Shown: in pieces, positions 1 to 13,676 of the stretch
Layout of the letters: each line of letters starts with the position of its first letter
Numbering within the stretch: position 1 is the stretch's first letter
Assembly (NCBI GenBank): GCA_002633005.1
Contig: NMRA01000047.1
Span: 1,173,137 to 1,229,910 of the forward strand
Direction of reading: 5' to 3'
Length of the DNA: 56,774 nucleotides
DNA from: Phoronis australis
Taxonomy: Eukaryota; Phoronida; Phoronidae
Program-made: the position numbers and the translations under genes
Notes under the pieces: model-generated
Told to the model about the DNA's origin: nothing
Database searches by the model: none
What the model saw: the letters and a program-made list of their open reading frames with translations, nothing else

Positions 1-56
1 ATGTAAACAACCAGGCGCCGAACCTCAGGCTTCGGGTTGTCAAGGTGCGTGTATCT

Positions 57-68
57 GATCACGTGATC
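57..68. promoter_or_regulatory. Palindromic E-box upstream of the CFAP97-domain gene
   Basis: A perfect 12-bp palindrome, GATCACGTGATC, carries a CACGTG E-box core about 130 bp upstream of the first ATG of the CFAP97-domain gene. bHLH factors bind such cores. The position fits a proximal promoter, but no TATA box or RFX X-box was recognised beside it, and the transcription start is not known. Confidence 0.3.
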
Positions 69-195
69 CAAATCAAAGAGCAACCTTTGTTGTGCCTAAC
101 ACCACACTCATTTATCGACTCGCCTTGACAAGACAGAAGTCAGTGGACAACGGAGCGGATTACAGTCCCAATTCATTGATTTTTTGGTGGTCAAA

Positions 196-3100
196 ATGCA
201 CAGGTCGTATCAAACAATTCTTCCAGCCCATAACAAACTTCTTCAGCAGAAGTGGGACAGAACATATTACGAAGAACACCGACGAATGGTAAGTTTTGTC
301 TTCCGACTTCGGGGGCCGATGGATCAGCTAGGCCTACCGTATAATGTCGTGTTATCGTCTTCAGGCTGCCAGGCATTTTGTGTATTGGAACGTGAGGAAC
401 TCGTTATGGTTTCATGGTCAATTGGGACACTGAACTGACTGAACGTGAGGTCAGGAATGCAACAATTTGTTTTAGCACACCTTTGATATCCTTGAAGCGG
501 GAAACGTGGCAGTGAGAAGATCTTTTGTATTCCTCGGCTGTAACTACAGAAGTAGCTAAGCAGGGCCAAGTAACATAGACATATAGGTGCTGGGGGATAG
601 AGGAGGTCCACTGTATATTTGAATGAGGAACTGTAGAGATCTTGCCAAAAAATCACCTATTTGTAAGGTTTTGTTACAAAAACTGTCTACTCCTTTTGTA
701 AGTTACTTTAAATAACAAATCTAACCCACATGGATCCCAGTTAAAAGACAATAAACAAAAACAGTTTTTGTTGACAAAGGAAGTTATTACATCCGAAAAC
801 TTCAAATTTCAGTTGATCCATTCTTGTTGTTTTATTTACCGATTTATTTCCTTCATTTCATGAAACAATAGTATCCTTGGGAGGATCTGGATCGCCTTAT
901 TTAGTTTCAGATATATTTTCTATATTAAAAGACAGATACTCAAGTATCTGTCTTTTAATTCATAAAAGTTTGAAACAGTATAAAAAGTGTCAAAATTCTG
1001 CAACCAAAGTTTCAAAAAATAATAGGTAATATTAGATACTCTTCTTTTGGTTTTACTTGTTGAAAAAATAAACCATTTGTAGAATTTGAACTCCAAAGTG
1101 AACCTTTATGCAGGGAATTAAGTTGGAAAGGAAGCCTTTCATAGGGAAACTAGTTGTGAAAGTCACCTTCTAAGTGGTACATCCTGTACCTCTTCTTCGG
1201 GAAGAAAATGTCGTCTGGGCCCGTGGACCCACACATGATTTACTTTTTGGCATCTTCAGAAATTGCGTGCTATATCAGTATCATTATCATTTTTGTTCAA
1301 GATGTACCCCACAGCAAATTAAAACCCAAACAATTAAATTAAGGTATTTACTATCTTCAGGAACTTCAGTGACCGACGAGTTCCTTTTCATTTTTAGCAT
1401 GACAATTTAATATAAACTTAGTTGGTGTCATGTGAGGTTTTTTAGATTAGGTAAGTGTGTTTTAACTGTCAATCTATGTTTCCTTTCAGGTTAAAAATGC
1501 TGTACCTGTTGTTGACACAAAAGCACCCCATACATACATGCACCTGCATTTAAAGCTGAAGAAGTTACAGGTAAGAGAAGTGTCAAATCCTTATGTAATG
1601 GTCCAGTCAAATCGGTGTCTCAAAAATCACCAGTTGGCACTAGTAATACAATGGTGCTACATTTAAAAATACATAAATTCGTGTTTTCACCTCGGTCCGT
1701 CATCACAGGAATGTCCCCATGGTGGTGACATGTTTTCTGCTCTCACTCTATCTTGTTAAAAGATGGACCTTTCATCGTGAGCGTCACATAGTGAATATAG
1801 AAACTCTAGTCAGACCGCTTCGTAATTAGAATAAAACAATTTAACTGAGGTGACAACTTTTAATATTTGCGAATGTAATGAATTGCTGTTAAGTTTTAAA
1901 GTTTCCCACTACAAGACTATCCAAAACAAGTTAAAATATATTTTGAACACTGGATATTGTTTCAGAAACCTCAAAAAGAACTTAATAAACACTTAAAATT
2001 AACATTTATGATTTATCTGGGACTGGAAATTGCCTGTCAATTCAATACTCATTTCTAATTTTGGTTGATCCAAATACAGATTATTTGTCAAGGAGTATAG
2101 TTTAAAGATTGTATATTGTTTACCACCTTTCCTCAGAGGCCCACTTATGGGTAAAATGAATTTACCTAATCTCTGGTTGATTATAAGTGATCATAGCTTG
2201 GTAGTCATTCTCAAGAAGCAATGAAAAATCCTATAAATATTTTATGTTCAGTCAAAGTATGTCCAAAGTTCGTATATAAAACTGATTGTGAACTGATAAA
2301 AGGGAAACTGTGTGAAACAATTAGTAAGGGGGTGCTTCTTCAAATTGTAACATAACATTGCAGAACAGTAAAATATTTTTTTATCAAAATTTTCAGCAAG
2401 AGTGAACAAGAAAGCAATTTTACTATTTGAAAATAGTATAGTGCGACTGTCATCATTGAATACATGATGAAACATTTTTGGCAATACAGTGAGCGTTTAA
2501 CTCTAAAAAGGGAAAAAATGATGATTTTGGCCATCATTTTTGTTCAAAGTTGAGGAAAGTGTGCTGCAGTGCTTTTATAGCCAGTAAATCTTTAGTCAAT
2601 TAGTGCAGTATATTCACCACTATGACATGAATGGAGGCATTTGTGAGCAGTGCATATTTTTTGTTGTCAAATGGATTTAACTTACTGATTGTATTGAGCG
2701 ATGCACTCCAAGGTTAGATACAGGGTAAACGTTTTATTGACAGTTGCTAAGTTGAGCGATAACTTGCTTTGTATGTCTTCTAGTTGGAAAACATGTCAAT
2801 TGAATAATTGTCGGAGGCAATGCGTTTCTAAACTATTTGCCATGGAGATTGATATGTCATGTATATTTTAACGACTTGGTATGAATCTTATCGCGTGTTT
2901 TCCCGTTTTCCACATGTATGCATTTGTACACTACTAAAGTACTCAGGTTAAAAACAATTTTTTACCTGAAGAGTATCAGATAAAATGTCTTTTCATTGGG
3001 TTTTTTATTAGAGTTGAATCATTTAAGATAAGTACATCACTTCTTATGGTCAATTTCAGAAGACTGATTATGTTAGAAATCTGTGCCAAAATTAATTACA

Positions 3101-6100
3101 AATACAACAGTGGTTATTCTCAATTTTGTCTTTCCTAAACTTATTGACAAAAGTATTTCATTTAAATCTATTTCTTTTTATCGTTTAAGGACAAATTGCA
3201 TTTTTGGTTATTTGTTTTTCAGCTTGAAGAAGAGCGCCTAGCAACAATTGAGAGAGACAACAGAATCTTATTAGAGAAGATGTCTTACATTATGCGAACC
3301 AGGGGAAGAATTGACAATAGGAACAATTATGAATACAAAAGGTGAGAACCAAACATAGCTTCACTCTAATTGTCATGAGGAATATTGTTAACTGTCCTAT
3401 TGCACAAAAACTGGCCACAGACAACAGATTGATAAATAACTAATAATAATAATAATTTTTACTGTTTTATTGGACTATCTGCGTTCCGTAGATCCAAGAC
3501 ACTCGTGAAATATTTGCGTGTGGTGAAAAATTTTCAATTGTGGAATGGAAATAGTGAATCCGTCACCAACCAATCACTTCAGTGGCTTCCATTTTACTAA
3601 GGTATACCAGAAAGATATCAAGCATACTCATTAAACACATTTTGCGTGGTCTTCCATGATTCTTGTATCTACGGAACACACCCCAGGTGCTCATTCAACA
3701 CCTCAGGGGTTCAACAACAAATGTTTGGGTTGGGTTGCATAAAATGTTAAAACTCGTACACTGCATGCTGGATGACATGGAGGTACAGAATAGTCACTTA
3801 GATGGTCCCGGATTTTGAGAACCACTTTCATGTTTGTTATTCAGTGAAGAAAACTGGTTCACCAAGATATGGGACCCGAACTATTACCTTAAGGTACATG
3901 GTCTATAACCATGTAATTGTTGTTGTCTAACGTATTGCTTTTATACAACCACTCCCTAATGTCTAACTCCTTAGGCAAAATTTATGTTGCCATATAGTCT
4001 TGTGTAAAAACATGCCTAAAACTTTTTTTAAAAACATCCAAAAACCTGATGTTTTATTTGTAAGTGTGTAATTCTGAATAGCAATTTGCCACAGAGTGTG
4101 AGCATGTTTTCTCTATTTTGTAACGTAAGACTGCTTTACGGATAGGTTCCACTTTCCATTTTTACCACTTGAATTAATTTTTTTTTCATGAATTAATGTT
4201 TTTCTCATGACTTTGGATTGCCTTAATCCAATTTCACAGGAGCGGGTAGGTGCCTGATTGCAATGAGTTTGATTTTATTTCCATTCTTGAAGTGGCCACA
4301 TATTCTTTGGACGTTTAACTGCGGTTAAACGAACTACAGGCTGACTCTTATAAACTGAGTTTTATTTCATCAATGAGTGAATTGATTATGTGCTGGACCT
4401 TGAGTAAACGGATATGAAAACCATGGTTGTTTGAAACATATAATTTATGTGTGTACATTCATCTTTGCACCCATCTGACATTATTGTACTTTCACATATT
4501 AATTCCTAATGTATCACGGTTTTGTGATTTGCCTTGAAACAAATCAATAATCCCTGTTCAACTAAACTCTGTAATTACTGAACAAAACCTTCAGAGCTAC
4601 TGTCTTTGGAAACTCATTGATTATAGATTTGACTGTTTTCCTTGTGAATAGGCTGCAAAGTAGGTTTCTTTACACCTTCTAGTTCGTTTGACTGACACAA
4701 AACTTGTTCTTAGAGCACTATATATATTTATGGAACAAAAGTTCCTTTTCAATGAAATAGACAACAGTGAATCAATTGGAACACATTAGCCATGTATGTG
4801 GAAACACCGCATTGATCTTTGCTGGTGTACGATACAGAGGCTGCCGATTTCTCATAGTCATCACTATAGGAACAAAACCCTTGCCGAGCAAGCTTAAGTT
4901 ATGGCAATCTTTTATTGAATTTTTACTGAGATCTGTTTTGTGCCAGATTCTCGGTGATATTTTTCTAAAGTCTTCATTATCTTTTGGGTGCTAAATTTTT
5001 AATTCAATATGAAAATCTATAAATCACTGCAATGATTGAGCAACAGGAAACATGTGATGTAGGACTCTTTAGCTTGTGAGAGCACAAAAGCGAGCTGTGG
5101 TTAACCAATTTCATATTCTGGTGGTCAACTCGGGCAAAATGAATGGAAGCAGAAATTAAATTCTGTCATTCACAGATGTTATCATTGTTGAACTTTTTAT
5201 GTGCATTATTTGAACATCCCACCATAAAGGAATGGAGTTTTGACAGTGGTGATAGTAAGAAATTTAAAATATGTTAAATTCTACTGTTTTGAAATCTCCA
5301 GCCCGCAAATTCCATGTGAACTGTAGTCGGCACTTCGTGTTTGCATACAATATACTTCATCGTTGTCTGGCAACGCAGCAAATTTCAACATGCGATATAA
5401 GTATCCTATAACAAGGAACTCACAATTTTTAACAAGCAAAAGTGTTCAATGTTTTCAATGCGCGTCAATCTTGATTAGCTAATAAGTATGGTATAACGCA
5501 CCACTTTAGGACGCAATATGGCGGACAGGTGACATGTTATTTTGTCATTTTTTATAAATAATGTACAGTACCTGAATAATTGTGCTTAGCCATATCAAGT
5601 TCTTTCCACAGCTAGCAACAGATTTTTTTTTTGAAAACTTGTGGGCATTCACAACAGTGAAAAAATGCAGTTTCGTCACGGAGAGTACATGAATTGAACC
5701 TACCAGTAATATAGACCAACAATCATGGACGTATTTTGACAGATGATGAAAACATTTTTTTTTCACTTGCTGCTTACATGTAACCCATTTTGTTTGTGTT
5801 TCGTTTAGCCTAAACAGAGAAAAGAGACAGCGAGAGTTGCTACGGGTAACAAAAGAAAACATTGCAATCCTGCAGCGAATAACCAATAGGAAGCCAGAAT
5901 ATGATCACCTGATCTGGCAAGAGGATTGGGAGAAAAATCTGAAATTTATGGACAGTATTTCGGCATATCCTAAACAATGGTGGAAGGTGAGTTGAGATAG
6001 ATATTTTCTGTGAAATTTTGCCCTCTTGCAGTTGTGATAAAATTTGCTTTTTTATCATCACAGTACCTACCAGTGTTTGTGTTTCCAATATTTACCAGTG

Positions 6101-8450
6101 TTTAGATGTTAACTTTGACGTGGCGCAAATTACTAGCATGGCACGAACTGATCAGTGTCACTGTTCATTCAGAAAATGTGAACAGGTGCAAGCATTTGGG
6201 AAATAGTCGGATATAACATGTCTACATTTTGAGAACCAGTTTTCTCCAATGAATAGCAGGCATCAAACTGGTTCTCAGAATGTGGGCACATTATGTCCGA
6301 CTATGGCCAGCATTTAACCAAATCTTCAATTTGTACATGTTTGTTATCACTAAGGAATTATACCTGACAGTTTTGTTCAGTTGAGTATAGACACCTAGGT
6401 CCTTGACACTTGCTTGGGTTCAGGTGACAAGTTGACACGGATCACAATGATCAGGCATCACCTTTATATTGGATGAGAAATTGACTACATACCTATTTTC
6501 GCCTTGTGAAGTTTCAGTTATGCATCATGTTGTGCCTTGTTTTTTGCGATGTGTTAAAAGTGTTGTGCAAAAGTTACGCAAAAATCAGAATGAGCTTAAA
6601 TCTCCCTATCTGTGGAGGCATGAATTTCATTTGTTCACATTTAATTATTTCACTCTAATGAATTTGTGCTAGAATAACTCCCCACCTTGTTAGAATTGAA
6701 TTTTTTGTGACTTGACTAAGGCATGTAGGATGCAGAACAGGATTTTGAGGCTGAGGATGTTTGGTTTAAACGAAATCTTTGTTTTACGACTAGCGATGCG
6801 TGTCTGCGCCACCTTGCAAAAGAGGTATTGAGGTCGAGTAGTTGTACCTTTTGTTTTCAAGAGTACATATAGTGTTTTATAGTTAGTATTAGAAGAGTGC
6901 ATGTTTCTTCATTATTCTTCATGTTGGTCTTCTAAAAGTTTTATCTACATTCTCTTGTTCCAATGGGAGACTGTTTACAATGTATGAGCCTGAGTTTTCG
7001 ATGATACAAGATTCTGATACCATTGTAACTGCGTGCATTTCTCTGATAGGTGTTTGGAGTCAGCGAGATATATATTTATATGATTACTGGTTGAATAGTG
7101 TGCGTGTGTTCTTATAGTAGGTAGAAAGAAGACCCTTGTGCTCAAGTGTGCTTAGTGATAGGGTTTCATCGATTTTCCCTTTGCATGATTTTCGTGTTAG
7201 AGTTTGCAGAGAGGGTTTCTCAGAGTTGAGTGCATTACAGTAAAATCTCATCAAATTCGGACAAATTTAATAGCCAAAATTGCCCTTTTCATATTTCAAG
7301 GGGGAGTTTTAACATTGCTGCGAATGTGCACAGTTTTTCAAAACTTCGTATGATGGTACATAGCTGTGATATGAAACTTGAACGTGGAAAGAGCATTCAA
7401 TTTGGTGCTGTGAATGTTTCATGAAAAAATGATAAAATTTCACTTGTCAACCGTATTAGATCCTAAATTGGTGAGATTTTACCATATTTGAAGTTGCTGT
7501 AATCAGGGCAATTGAAGACTTGTCACTTTTGAAACTGAATGCCTAATGTATTTTTAAAACTTGGATATTCTTGTGGGGTCTGGCATCTTGTCATGCAGGT
7601 ATGGAAAAGGATATTTGAACGAAGGCTTCTTCCTAAACTTTAAAAAAAATTGCTTGCAGTCTGGATAATGTCATTAACGATTCTTACGGCAGTTTCATTT
7701 CACTCATCTTGAATGATTTATGGTCCCCAGACAAGCAAATTACCTGCATCGCTGGTTATTAGCTCAATCAATAATTGCCTTAATACAACATGCCTTACCA
7801 ACAATTACGGTATTTGACCAATCATTGTTTTGTCTTTCTGCCTCACCGTGGCGCTTCGACTTTTTGAAGGCAGCCTCTGCCTTTGTATTTAATCCGTGTT
7901 TAATTTACTGGGACCAGCCACAAATAGAATGGTGACAGGTTGTCAGTGATTGATACATTTGTAAATACAACTTGCTGAGACAGATTTCACTGGTGACGAG
8001 TTTCTATGGTGACATAGTTACAGAGTCAAATTTTCTCAGGGACATGTTTTATTTTACTCAGAACCAGTTATTATTTTGTTGTTACTAAAGAGCCTCATTC
8101 TGGTTCTCTCTCTTGTCTGCTGATGTTATAAGTTGTGTCACATACCAAACAAAGTTATCGCTCATCATTGGTGTTTCAATTTAATATTGACACAGCCTGT
8201 AAATGACACTATACATTCTTGGGATAAATTTACAATGTCATCATCTTTTTGACAGGAAACTCCGCAATCAGCCAGAAGCAGTGCTCGATCAGAGAAGAGG
8301 GAGAGTAAATCTAGAGAACAGAAAAAAGAGGAGACTGTGGATGAGGAAGATGAACAAAAAGAGGAAACAGAAGACGAACAAACACAACAGGAAGTGAAGC
8401 AGACGGAGGAGACAGAAGACCAGGAACAAAAGGAAGTGGAAACTGCTTAA
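196..8450 (+). CDS. CFAP97D1: CFAP97 domain-containing protein (CFAP97D1/CFAP97D2-like), five coding exons
   Basis: Exons are 196-288, 1490-1570, 3223-3341, 5809-5986 and 8256-8450. All introns are GT-AG, phases agree, and the product is 221 residues. It opens with MHRSYQTILPAHNKLLQQKW. Family landmarks are VDTKAP (about residues 40-45), a coiled-coil-like charged stretch (LKLKKLQLEEERL), SLNREKRQRELLRVTKENI, and the ITNRKPEYDHLIWQEDWEKN block near the end of the domain. The last exon encodes a Glu/Lys-rich, probably disordered tail of about 65 residues. Vertebrate CFAP97D1 is a small axonemal protein needed to maintain the sperm flagellum. The MHR start looks closer to CFAP97D2, so the exact paralogue is open. 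The first ATG at 196 has A at -3. A poly(A) signal lies about 290 bp past the stop. Confidence 0.88.
924..959. repeat. Perfect inverted repeat, 17-bp arms, 2-nt loop
   Basis: ATTAAAAGACAGATACT is followed by CA and then by its exact reverse complement, giving a near-perfect cruciform or hairpin in intron 1 of the CFAP97-domain gene. It could be the collapsed core of a foldback element. No function is evident. Confidence 0.9.
3791..3885. mobile_element. Foldback MITE family A, degenerate copy
   Basis: The TAGTC start, the TTTTGAGAACCA block, the central TTGTTATTCAGTG loop and the AAACTGGTTC return arm match the better copies at 6204-6303 and 52168-52267. It lies in intron 3 of the CFAP97-domain gene. 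Arms are degraded but collinear. Confidence 0.6.
6204..6303. mobile_element. Foldback MITE family A, 100 bp, well-preserved arms
   Basis: The element begins TAGTCGGATATAACATG and ends with the near reverse complement CATTATGTCCGACTA. Internal blocks TTTTGAGAACCAGTTTT and AAACTGGTTCTCAGAAT pair across a loop near GAATAGCAGGCATC. The whole element is one imperfect palindrome. No coding capacity, so it must be mobilised in trans if it moves. It sits in intron 4 of the CFAP97-domain gene. Confidence 0.8.
7240..7482. mobile_element. TIR element family B (MITE-like), 243 bp
   Basis: It starts GTAAAATCTCATCAAAT and ends AATTGGTGAGATTTTAC, giving terminal inverted repeats of about 17 bp. The interior (TTCATATTTCAAGGG, TTTTAACATTGCTGCGAA) recurs at 32268-32480, which shows it is an interspersed family. 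No ORF, so a non-autonomous DNA transposon is likely; the superfamily cannot be named. Confidence 0.65.
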
Positions 8451-8742
8451 AATACACCGTCTGCTTGCCAGTGGGCCTAAATTAGCCAATCCACTCTCTG
8501 TTAACTCATTTCTGTTGGTTGGTTACTGTTTTAGTGAGGCATGAATTAACTTCAATGATTACTCATTGATTTTAGCTCATGCTTCACATACTGTGGTTTA
8601 AATGTTGCTCAGAAAGTTTTTATTTGGTTAAGGGTATAGTGATCTGCAGTCCTTTATCATGCGAGAGTGTACTAAGGCTATGCAATACTGTATACTAAGA
8701 ATGTATGATTGCGGTGATTGAAGCTTTAATGATGAGTGCTAA

Positions 8743-8748
8743 AATAAA
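8743..8748 (+). promoter_or_regulatory. Poly(A) signal of the CFAP97-domain gene
   Basis: A canonical AATAAA lies 293 bp downstream of the stop codon in an AT-rich 3' UTR. It is the first canonical hexamer after the stop. Confidence 0.6.
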
Positions 8749-8750
8749 TC

Positions 8751-11700
8751 AATTAGTTCTAGAGGCTCTTCAGTGAAGTAAGAAGATCTAATTCAATTGA
8801 TTAATTTTTTTGTATTCAATTCTTCAAGTGTGGTCAGCTGAAAATCACAGAATTTTTATGATGGATCTTTCCATTTATGCTATCGACATGTTGATTTCTT
8901 CCTCGCGTAGTTCTTGTTATTTGTGTCGTGATGTTGTTGTTGTTGTTGTTATTGAGAGTTTGTGATTGGTTGTCAGCTCAGAAAGTCAGAGCAGATTTGG
9001 GAGGGTAAAGTTAAGGGGAAGTATGGTTTGAAAAGATTCATTTTTCATAAAATGGGTATATAGTTGGAGCATTTCAGCGCATTCATTGTGTGTTTGAAAA
9101 TACGTCTGCTGCAGGTCCTTGGGGCTATGTTCTTGAAGTTCAGAAACTCACACCAAAATCAGTTTTGTTTTGGTCAGCACATTGGCCCACTAGATTTAGA
9201 AACAATATGGATTTATTTACTAACATCACAAATAAGCTTCGAGTACCCATGAACTCGGTGCATATTTAATGAGCTGACTTCCGTTCACTGCTTTTGTTTC
9301 ATTGTTGTTTATCACAAGAGATTCCAGTGTTTATCTTAGATAGGTTAGAGTAGAGTGTCCATGCAATTTAAGTTTATGTGCTACATTATGCTACAGTAGT
9401 ATTGAAACTGAATGAAAGTTTTTGTGAAAAGATTAGCAGTCCTCTTTAGAGACCTTTTGATAAAATGTCATGTCTTATAAACATAATCAACTGTTTTTAA
9501 CAAAATGGATGTGGTTTATGAGACTAAGGGCATTCCAGAAGTCTTTATTTGCGTAGAAGCGTTAGTTTGTGCGCACTCAAATATTTTGGAATCTTTCTAT
9601 TTGCAACAACATGTCAATATCAAAAATGATGTAAGCTGGTCCTGACATGGAGCGATTTTGTGTAATTTCCACCTGATGATAATGACGAGCATTATCTGAG
9701 GTACAATCACATATCTAGAAGTTAAGTATAAACTGCTGAGAAGTGTATTTTGCTCAAGTTCAAAAGGGTAATGTGTTATACATTGAGAACATTTTTATGG
9801 GAAATTCTACAAAGGTTTTCCTTTAGTATTTAAATACGATTGAAGCTTAATGTGAATTTTATGTAAAAATCTCATTTAAGTTTTTGTATGAATTCTTTTC
9901 ATGGTGAATGGAATTTTAAATTTTAACTTTTAAAAATATATATTTTAAATATTATTTTTACTGCTTTAATGTTTTTGGTACTGATTATATGATTTTGCAT
10001 CATACAGAACGATTGTGCATCTTTCTTGTGAAAGGATATACTGGTACTGGGTGTCACAAAAACGACCCACTTTTTGGCTTGCAGTATCTCTGATTAATGG
10101 ATCAATAACCATAAAAATTTAGCGTAAAATAACTTGATCCTGTTTCTGTTAAGATAAGAAATACCAAAGAAAACCATTGGGTAAACAATAATAACAAAAT
10201 AAACAGCCAGTTAACGGCCATGTCAGCTATTTCTACCTCAGTGAGCTGGATGTGGTGTCTCTTGTCTCTTCAGTTGGGGAGACCAGGACTGGTTGGGCCT
10301 GGGAGCATGTTCAGAAATTGGACATATCTGGCACAAAAACCAAGATACAGTGTTGGCCTGTTGGGTAACGTTTACAAATGAATATTGAAAATTGAAACAT
10401 GGATACAGTTTCTAATAACATGTTTCAATCTAAGTTGGAAAACAGTATATAAAATATAAGTTTTAGAATTCAATTTTAAATGAATCTGGGAACTGGCACA
10501 CTTACGCGTACTGTTCACGGTCATTCAGAATTCAATATAGCCGACTTCTGGAGGTACACTTTAAATTGGAAAGCAAAGGTTCAATTTCGTTACTTGATAG
10601 CAAATTTCTCGCTTCTATTTGAGATCTCACAACATGCCTTATATTTCACTAAAAATATGCCTGTATTTAGGTGGAGACGAGCGCTTCCAAATTATGCACC
10701 GTCATGAATAATACAAGGGTATGCCACGCGATATTTCTTGAATGTAGAACTGAAAAGATCAGATGCGGGCTCATTGGCTTACATGTTACTTTCTGTCGTT
10801 CAGTGGATGGTGAATATTAATCAAGGTAACTATAATTAACGCAATTAACGCGGGTAATACATTACCAATCAGGGATCTGTAACATGAAAAAAAAAAACAA
10901 TTGCGTTCCCTGGCAAGAGTGTGGCGAATCTATCGATACTTAAGTTAGACCTATCCGGCTAATTGTTCTCCATAACAATACAAACAATAATGAAATAAAA
11001 ATACGCGTCAACAATATGTCATTCGATGAAAAGGGTAATTTAATAAACTAATTTGGTTAAAAATAGAAACAAACGAGTTAACGATAGTTTTTGTCAGAAG
11101 AGACAATAAGTCTATTAATGACATCACTAGTAACACGCTCCTACACAGCTGAAACAGTTACTACCAGAATCGTTCGTTATATTACCGGTACTATAAAGGT
11201 TGTTTTCGTATGATAAAAGCGGCTCCCAAAGCCTTCATTATGCGACCAACGGCTCAATACTTTATTTATCCATCCGTCCTTCTGCCGGTCATGATGCATC
11301 CATGCTCCCGTCCATCCGTCCGTCTGTTCGTCTGTGATGCATCCATTCGCACGTCCATCCTCCATCTGTTCGTCCATCTACCTATCTTCTTTAGAACTTC
11401 TGTAACGTTCCTGTACAAATCTTTACTTCCCATTATGTATGTAATGCCATTTGTCCATATTTACATATTGCCTTTCTTCTTTCCATTTAATAAGTATGTA
11501 ACATCTCTACTGTTTGCATCACTGAACCCTAAAAATAAACTTTACGCCGGGACTTTGACCTTACTTTTGTCACCAACAAAACGAGTTGGTGTATTTTGAT
11601 GTTATGAAAAGATCAATATTTAACATTACGAGGTAATCCCGAGCCAAAATTGGATACTATTGCTAGTGAGTGAGTAAAATAGAGAACGAAACAGTCAAAA

Positions 11701-13476
11701 GATATTCTGATTGAAAGTTTGTCAGAAACTTCGTTAAGTAGTATTATTTTAAGGCATTGTCTAACTTGCAGAAGACTCGACTATTATTTTTTCATGACTG
11801 AATTAAAAACCATTTATATAGCAAAATGTTGACTTTGCGTTGAGTTTTTGTTGGCGTTAAACATCAGCGCGCAACATCAAATTTCATGATGACGGGACAG
11901 TTTAAATTTACTAGAGAAGAGAATTCTATTATTCACATAAAAAACTTATTTCATAATCCCAAGAACATAACGCTTACACGGTTGTCAAAAATAGATTTTT
12001 ATATTGATTTGTGTCTGCAGTGTTGAAATGCACGCTGGGGGTAATGGGATCTTGACAGTGGCGCGCTTTTGAGGTCAAATTATACTTTCGTTTATGAGCC
12101 TGTTAAGCTATAACAGCTGAAAAACTAATACGGTGATCCGCTATTTTTCAGTTCATTTCGTAGAAAACACGATGAGTGTCAAAATGAAACATGAGAGGAA
12201 GGGTGAAACTTTTTGTGTAGAAGCCACACTCTAAATGCCGACGTAACTGAGAAAGTCAATGAACCAGGGAAATAAATTAAAGCAGTTAAAACATGAAATT
12301 AAACCGTTTTCAAGAAGATTTCAATCATTAATTTAATTAGCAGTAACTTTTCAGAAAACCAATGTAAATTTCACATTTTTTGTCAGAGGTGCCTCGATCT
12401 GTTCAAGTGACAACGGAAAACTCATAATTCTGTGATTCCCAGTGTCTTACAGATTTGTAGAAGACAAAGACCATATTACAAATTTCACTTCCCCCATGAT
12501 TGCCACCGACAACTTTCATACCCCGCGACCACAACTGATCCCCGCCGGTTGACACAACCCGTTGCCACAATTTTCACATTTCCCTGGTCCCGACACTCTT
12601 GAGGGGCCCCCCGGCGGGATCCTTCTATTTTGTGAAGTGACCTAAGCCGTAACTTATTTTCTTAATCGTCCAGCACCGACCGGCTGCGTGGTCATGCAGA
12701 GAGTCAACCCGTCGAGTATCGCGAACCTCAGCCATAAAGTGAAGTTGAACACTAAAAAGGTTTAATTTTCCGACAAATATGCTGTGGGACGTTTCTTTCC
12801 ATTCTGAAACGACATTCACGCACATCACGAAACATATTAAATTATTGTTTGGTGAATAAGATCGTCCATAGCTGAAAAAAGATTGGTTAGAAATTACCTA
12901 ATTTTATTAACGTGTAATTTGATTTAGTGCTGTGTAAATTTTTATCCACCTGAACGTGATTATTTGAGTGAAACTATAGTCAAGTTTCCTGATGTATTCC
13001 AACTAACTCACGCACAGCAGGCTCAGAACGTCTTTGAGTTTATTCTGTATACGTCCACTAGATGGCACTTGCTTTTACAGGTGGCGCAACAGTCGCAACC
13101 GCGAATATTTCGTAAAGTGTCTTTTTTCAGGTTACAGCACTTGCACTGAAATATTGACAAAAATAGACTTGCTTATTTTGTCACATTAGGTAAGTGGTTT
13201 GACCTGGCACCCACGTGTTCTTTTCCTTTCATATCCATTTTTAAGTGTCACATTTCTGATTATACCCAAACATTGATTGTCATTGTCATTGCATTGGCAA
13301 TGGCATTGCGATGATTGCGTTGCCATTTCAGGGCATTTGATTTGGCTTTGCTTGGGCATTGCCACTGCCATTGGCATTGACCATTGCCTGTGCAAACGCA
13401 ACTTGTTGTGAACATTCTCGTAATTGTTGGCAATAACAGTGATCGAGTTCTGTCAGACTGTGCACTGTCTTAGGGC
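8751..13476. other. Gene-free intergenic region
   Basis: No exon with splice sites and recognisable protein was found on either strand. It holds a GTT run near 8936-8950, a CCAT/CCGT-type low-complexity patch at about 11265-11370, and a locally GC- and CpG-richer patch at about 12500-12740 that could be an unannotated promoter but has no coding sequence beside it. Confidence 0.5.
13280..13400. repeat. Degenerate ATTGCC/ATTGGC short repeat
   Basis: The stretch is dominated by variants of CATTGCCATTGGCATT in direct and mirrored order, a low-complexity tract rather than a gene. Confidence 0.55.
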
Positions 13477-13479
13477 ATT

Positions 13480-13530
13480 GGTCGGATATAGTGGTGTGTT
13501 CTTATTTAGAGAACCAATTTCATCCTCTGA
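13480..13530. mobile_element. Foldback MITE family A, half copy
   Basis: GGTCGGATATAGTG followed by TTAGAGAACCAATTTCATCC matches the left arm of family A. The return arm is missing. Confidence 0.45.
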
Positions 13531-13559
13531 ATTTGTCGGTGTACTAGCCTAGGCTATGA

Positions 13560-13618
13560 CTAATGTTTTCTCGTTTGACTAACCAACTATAAATAAAATA
13601 ACTTGACTTGACTTGAAT
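13560..13618 (+). mobile_element. 3' tail of a non-LTR retrotransposon (fragment)
   Basis: AACTATAAATAAAATAACTTG is followed by ACTTG repeats, the usual look of a CR1/L2-type 3' terminus with a short tandem tail. The body of the element is absent. Confidence 0.4.
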
Positions 13619-13676
13619 TACGAGTAAATTATCCAGTGATTGGTTCCCTAAACCAGAGCCAGGGGCACGTTACGCC

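Larger units (their letters stand above)
289..8255. other. Introns of the CFAP97-domain gene: content survey
   Basis: The four introns are about 1.2, 1.65, 2.5 and 2.3 kb. Apart from the hairpin at 924-959, foldback copies at 3791-3885 and 6204-6303, a TIR element at 7240-7482 and a short TAA repeat near 3440, I see only AT-rich unique sequence with short, unsupported open frames. Confidence 0.6.

Noticed and set aside
11210-11599. 129-codon plus-strand open frame
   Set aside because: It is largely a translation of a CCAT/CCGT-rich low-complexity patch, with no recognised domain.
12500-12740. CpG-rich patch as promoter of an unseen gene
   Set aside because: No coding exon with splice sites follows on either strand within several kilobases, so only noted as base composition.
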